DNA of 9,249 bases from Candidatus Aerophobus profundus SCGC AAA252-L23 (lineage in GTDB: Bacteria; Aerophobota; Aerophobia; Aerophobales; Aerophobaceae), in the NCBI GenBank assembly GCA_000402295.1, contig AQRW01000092.1, positions 1 to 9,249 on the forward strand. The letters run 5' to 3'. The translations under genes were made by a program, and so were the position numbers. Below, one piece after another: positions 7,353 through 9,249 of the stretch (positions are counted from its first letter, which is position 1; the number at the start of each line of letters is the position of its first letter). The notes under the pieces are model-generated. The model worked only from the letters and a program-made list of their open reading frames with translations. It was not told where the DNA came from and made no database searches.

Positions 7353-7381
7353 TTGACATTTGTAAGCAGCGATGTTAACAT
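7353..7381 (+). promoter_or_regulatory. Candidate sigma70-type promoter for the COG1751-type gene
   Basis: A perfect TTGACA (7353-7358) is followed after 17 bases by TAACAT (7376-7381, 4 of 6 matches to TATAAT). It points to the plus-strand gene at 7651 and would give an mRNA leader of about 260 bases. It lies upstream of the revised aldo/keto reductase start, so the two genes would be divergent. The weak -10 box keeps confidence low. Confidence 0.3.
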
Positions 7382-7650
7382 CACCATAATTCTAACAGAT
7401 CAGTGAAAAAAGGAAATACATAAGTCCAGGATGATCAGTGTGGGTGGAATAATGGTATCAACTTCCGGGAAGCTAAAAACTGCTTTTTGATCTTTGTACA
7501 AAGAGAAAAAATATTTCTTGGAGGGGAAGTAATAGACACCAAAGCACAAAAGCTGAATCTGTGTTTTAAAAGAGTTGCCTAAAGTAATTATCTTTAGAGA
7601 AGGAATGAAACTGAGGTAAACTCAAGAGAAAGCAAAAGGAGGCATTTCTT

Positions 7651-8223
7651 ATGGAGAAAGTAATTTACTACTTTGAGGAAGCGGGATCTAAGAATACAGA
7701 ACGGACTATAGAGATTGCTTATCAGAGAGCTAAGGAGTTGAGCATTGATCAAATAGTGGTGGCTTCAACTCATGGTGGAACTGCGTACCAAGTACTGGAT
7801 GCCTTTCAAGAGCTGAACAGCAAAATCGTGGTGGTGACCATCTCCCAGGCCTTTGAAAAAGAAGGCTGGATCATGGAAGATAAGGTTCGCCACCAATTAC
7901 AAACCCGGGGTGCGACGGTAGTGACTACTCTGCATGCTCTGGGGGACGATGTCAATAATGCTTTGGCTATAAATAAACAGGTAGTAGCTTTTAATGCGGT
8001 TGTCCGGGAGACCTTATACCGATTCTCTCAAGGGATGAAAGTCTGCGTGGAGATTGTCTTGATGGCGGCAGAGAGTGGGGCCATCAATGTGGAGCGAGAA
8101 GTCATTGCCCTAGCCGGAACCGGGGAGGGAGCTGATACGGCCGTAGTAATAAAACCGGCCTATGCCCGGGCTTTTCTTAGCCTGGAAATCAGGGAAATTC
8201 TGGCCAAACCCAGAAAAACTTGA
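7651..8223 (+). CDS. Pyruvate kinase alpha/beta-domain protein (COG1751-type)
   Basis: A 190-residue stand-alone relative of the C-terminal alpha/beta domain of pyruvate kinase, without the catalytic barrel. Recognisable stretches are YYFEEAGSKNTERTIEIAYQ near the N-terminus, IVVASTHGGTA at 35-45, IVVVTISQAF at 59-68, THAL-like TLHALGDDVNNA at 93-104, RFSQGMKVCVEIVLMAAESG at 124-143, and ALAGTGEGADTAVVIKPAYA at 153-172. In pyruvate kinase this domain binds allosteric effectors; the role of the free-standing family is not established. Length is normal for the family. AGGAGG (7637-7642) lies 8 bases before the ATG, so the start is firm. The upstream leader contains a short Shine-Dalgarno plus ATA ORF (7532-7582) that may be a relic. 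It converges with the CARDB gene, leaving 23 bases. Confidence 0.85.
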   Translation: MEKVIYYFEEAGSKNTERTIEIAYQRAKELSIDQIVVASTHGGTAYQVLDAFQELNSKIVVVTISQAFEKEGWIMEDKVRHQLQTRGATVVTTLHALGDDVNNALAINKQVVAFNAVVRETLYRFSQGMKVCVEIVLMAAESGAINVEREVIALAGTGEGADTAVVIKPAYARAFLSLEIREILAKPRKT

Positions 8224-8246
8224 AGATACTTCCAGTAATTTAAGAT

Positions 8247-8777
8247 CTATCCACCACAGCCGCAACCACCCTTGTCCTCTTCTGGCACGGCTCTCGGTGG
8301 CGATTTCTCGGCTCGGGAGACCTTTACTCTCTGGCTAATTTGATTGTTATCCTCGTTGGATTCCTCGATCTCATTGTGGGGATCGACAATGGCCACAATA
8401 TCGTACCACCGACCGGAAGCAAAGGTGAACCTTATATCCTTTGAAATCTCTTCACCTGCCTCCAAAAGAGGAAGCTCAAAAAGTACTTGCGCACCACCGA
8501 AGTGAACACTGACGGTGACGGAGCTGACCGCGGTGGGATAATTTTCCTCCCCCATGTTGGCTACGGTCACCGTTATAGATGTTCTTTTCTTGGCTTTCGG
8601 GTTGCGGGGAACTTCTAACTGTGTGAGTACCAGATCCGGTGTCTCTTCTGATATTGCCTCCGCCAGGGCACTTTCTTTAGCGACCTCTTCACCCGAGGCC
8701 AGCAGAGGAACCACCAGCGATCCTGATAGCAAACCCAGTACCATCCAGCCAAGCAGAATTCTTTTTGGACTAATCAT
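8247..8777 (-). CDS. Secreted CARDB-domain protein with a GGCGCGG tail
   Basis: A 176-residue exported protein. Residues 1-28 form a signal peptide or anchor: basic start MISPKR, then the hydrophobic stretch ILLGWMVLGLLSGSLVVPLL and a small-residue site near LASG. Residues 47-153 are a CARDB-like beta-sandwich: PDLVLTQLEVPRNP, SITVTVANMGEENYP, LLEAGEEISKDIRF, and the hallmark VDPHNEIEESNEDNN. CARDB domains usually serve in cell-surface or extracellular binding. After a charged, Pro-rich linker the protein ends in GGCGCGG with C172 and C174, an unusual exposed Cys pair that could bind metal, crosslink, or be a sorting or processing tag. I choose ATG 8777 (AGGGA 8 bases upstream) because it starts right at the signal peptide; TTG 8837 would add 20 residues. 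No operon partner is visible. Confidence 0.78.
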   Translation of the reverse strand: MISPKRILLGWMVLGLLSGSLVVPLLASGEEVAKESALAEAISEETPDLVLTQLEVPRNPKAKKRTSITVTVANMGEENYPTAVSSVTVSVHFGGAQVLFELPLLEAGEEISKDIRFTFASGRWYDIVAIVDPHNEIEESNEDNNQISQRVKVSRAEKSPPRAVPEEDKGGCGCGG

Positions 8778-9113
8778 TCTTGAGATCCCTAATTCTCTAA
8801 ACCTACGATTCTGGGAAAAGGTCTTCAGAGTTATCAACCCATTACAATCCTATTGGAAAATTCCTGTCCGTCAACCCCAAGCCTTCATACAACCTCTCCC
8901 ATTTTGACTTGTGTTAGTTCCGCTGTCAGGTGGTATAGATGGACACAGGCAAGGACAGCGTCAAAAAAGGAGGTTTGTTTTTCTTCTGGTAGAATCCCTC
9001 TATTATGCTACAGATAAGGATTTATGTCCGATTGAGAACCTCTGACAAAGAACAAAGTTAACCCGAACTATCGGGAGACCGCAGAGGGTTTTTCACCAGT
9101 CTCTTAGGGGTCA
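8778..9113. other. Non-coding stretch upstream of the CARDB gene
   Basis: I see no convincing gene here. For the minus-strand gene there is a TTGACG-like box (about 8868-8873) and a TGTAAT, but their spacing of about 22 bases is too wide to call a promoter. Two plus-strand ORFs of 17-18 codons (ATG 8939 and ATG 9006) have no supporting signal. The nested hairpin at 9037-9093 is listed separately. Confidence 0.5.
9037..9093 (+). other. Nested hairpin followed by a T run
   Basis: CCTCTG (9039-9044) can pair with CAGAGG (9082-9087), enclosing an inner hairpin CCCGA-ACTA-TCGGG (9062-9075), and TTTTT follows at 9089-9093. As plus-strand RNA this could be a terminator of an unseen short transcript or a small structured RNA. 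It is not directly in the leader of the last gene, because a strong promoter starts 21 bases further on. I do not recognise a known riboswitch class. Confidence 0.35.
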
Positions 9114-9141
9114 TTGACAATACAGAATATTTTACTATGAT
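9114..9141 (+). promoter_or_regulatory. Strong sigma70-type promoter
   Basis: TTGACA (9114-9119) and TATGAT (9136-9141) are separated by 16 bases: a perfect -35 box and a -10 box with one mismatch. Transcription would begin near 9148 and read into the gene at the right edge. Confidence 0.6.
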
Positions 9142-9213
9142 ATTGCCAAATAATATAAAAAGGTGAAAATCGAGAGACTTGAATATTGCCAGTTCTATAT
9201 AAAAGGTGAAAAT
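9140..9213 (+). repeat. Imperfect direct repeat of a ribosome-binding leader (two 31-base copies)
   Basis: Copies at 9140-9170 and 9183-9213 start 43 bases apart. Both begin ATATTGCC and end AAAAGGTGAAAAT, with a divergent AT-rich 10-base middle. In the second copy the end is followed by G, creating AAAATG and a usable start; in the first copy it is AAAATC. The repeat thus duplicates a Shine-Dalgarno region. Confidence 0.6.
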
Positions 9214-9249
9214 GAAATACTTGGAGGATTTTTACAGGAAATTGGGGAA
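9212..9249 (+). CDS. Start of an unidentified gene, cut by the window edge
   Basis: ATG 9212 follows AAGGTG by 3 bases and opens MKYLEDFYRKLG, which runs off the edge; too short to identify. The promoter at 9114-9141 supports a gene here. GTG 9206 in the same frame would add two residues. A competing frame from GTG 9163 (beginning KIERLEYCQFYIKG) also stays open to the edge, but its Shine-Dalgarno would touch the start codon, so I favour ATG 9212. Confidence 0.45.
   Translation, partial: MKYLEDFYRKLG

Noticed and set aside
7322..7387. N-terminal extension of the aldo/keto reductase from ATG 7387.
   Set aside because: GTG 7321 has GGAGG at 5 bases and gives the normal family N-terminus; the extension shows no similarity.
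9006..9070. A frame reading IYVRLRTSDKEQS, then a stop, then PEL, like the start of serine recombinases.
   Set aside because: Only about 15 residues resemble the family, a stop interrupts it, and the same bases form the nested hairpin. Chance is a sufficient explanation.
1..9249. CRISPR arrays, tRNA or rRNA genes, insertion sequences with inverted ends.
   Set aside because: No regularly spaced repeats, tRNA-like cloverleaf or transposase was seen on either strand.

Overview
The window looks like chromosomal DNA of an uncultivated, probably anaerobic, bacterium. The evidence is four iron-sulfur-type proteins (three of the radical SAM fold and one aldo/keto reductase with two four-Cys cluster motifs), a pyruvate-kinase-like alpha/beta-domain protein, a remnant of a glycerol dehydrogenase, clear Shine-Dalgarno sites and one strong sigma70-type promoter. 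I cannot name the phylum with confidence.

Left part (about 1-5350): an AT-rich island. Three plus-strand genes run in one direction. They are a radical SAM/SPASM enzyme (237-1361), a B12-binding-type radical SAM relative whose cluster motif is CxxxHxxC instead of CxxxCxxC (1610-3016), and a second radical SAM/SPASM enzyme (2985-4193) that overlaps the one before it. Between the first two lies a 5' remnant of a Gfo/Idh/MocA oxidoreductase gene with ATA where the start codon should be. A minus-strand HPr-kinase-like P-loop protein (4308-5348) faces the cluster. Radical SAM/SPASM enzymes plus HprK-like proteins are known together from RiPP and peptide-modifying loci, but I found no precursor peptide, PqqD-like protein, peptidase or exporter. 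The substrate is therefore open. Sugar or cell-surface chemistry is equally possible, given the glycosyltransferase and Gfo/Idh remnants nearby.

Middle (about 5350-6210): a gene graveyard on the minus strand. It holds a family 2 glycosyltransferase fragment broken by an in-frame TAA, a 50-residue XRE-type helix-turn-helix ORF in another frame, and the C-terminal part of a glycerol dehydrogenase.

Right part (about 6287-9249): more GC-rich, ordinary-looking genes. They are a ferredoxin-like aldo/keto reductase (minus; start corrected to GTG at 7321), a COG1751-type protein (plus), and a secreted CARDB-domain protein ending in GGCGCGG (minus). After that comes an approximately 360-base non-coding stretch with a nested hairpin. 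The window ends with a strong promoter, a 31-base imperfect direct repeat that duplicates a ribosome-binding leader, and the first codons of a gene running off the edge.

The 236 bases before the first gene contain only a TATGAT at 152-157 without a convincing -35 box. The 114-base convergent gap at 4194-4307 shows no clear terminator.
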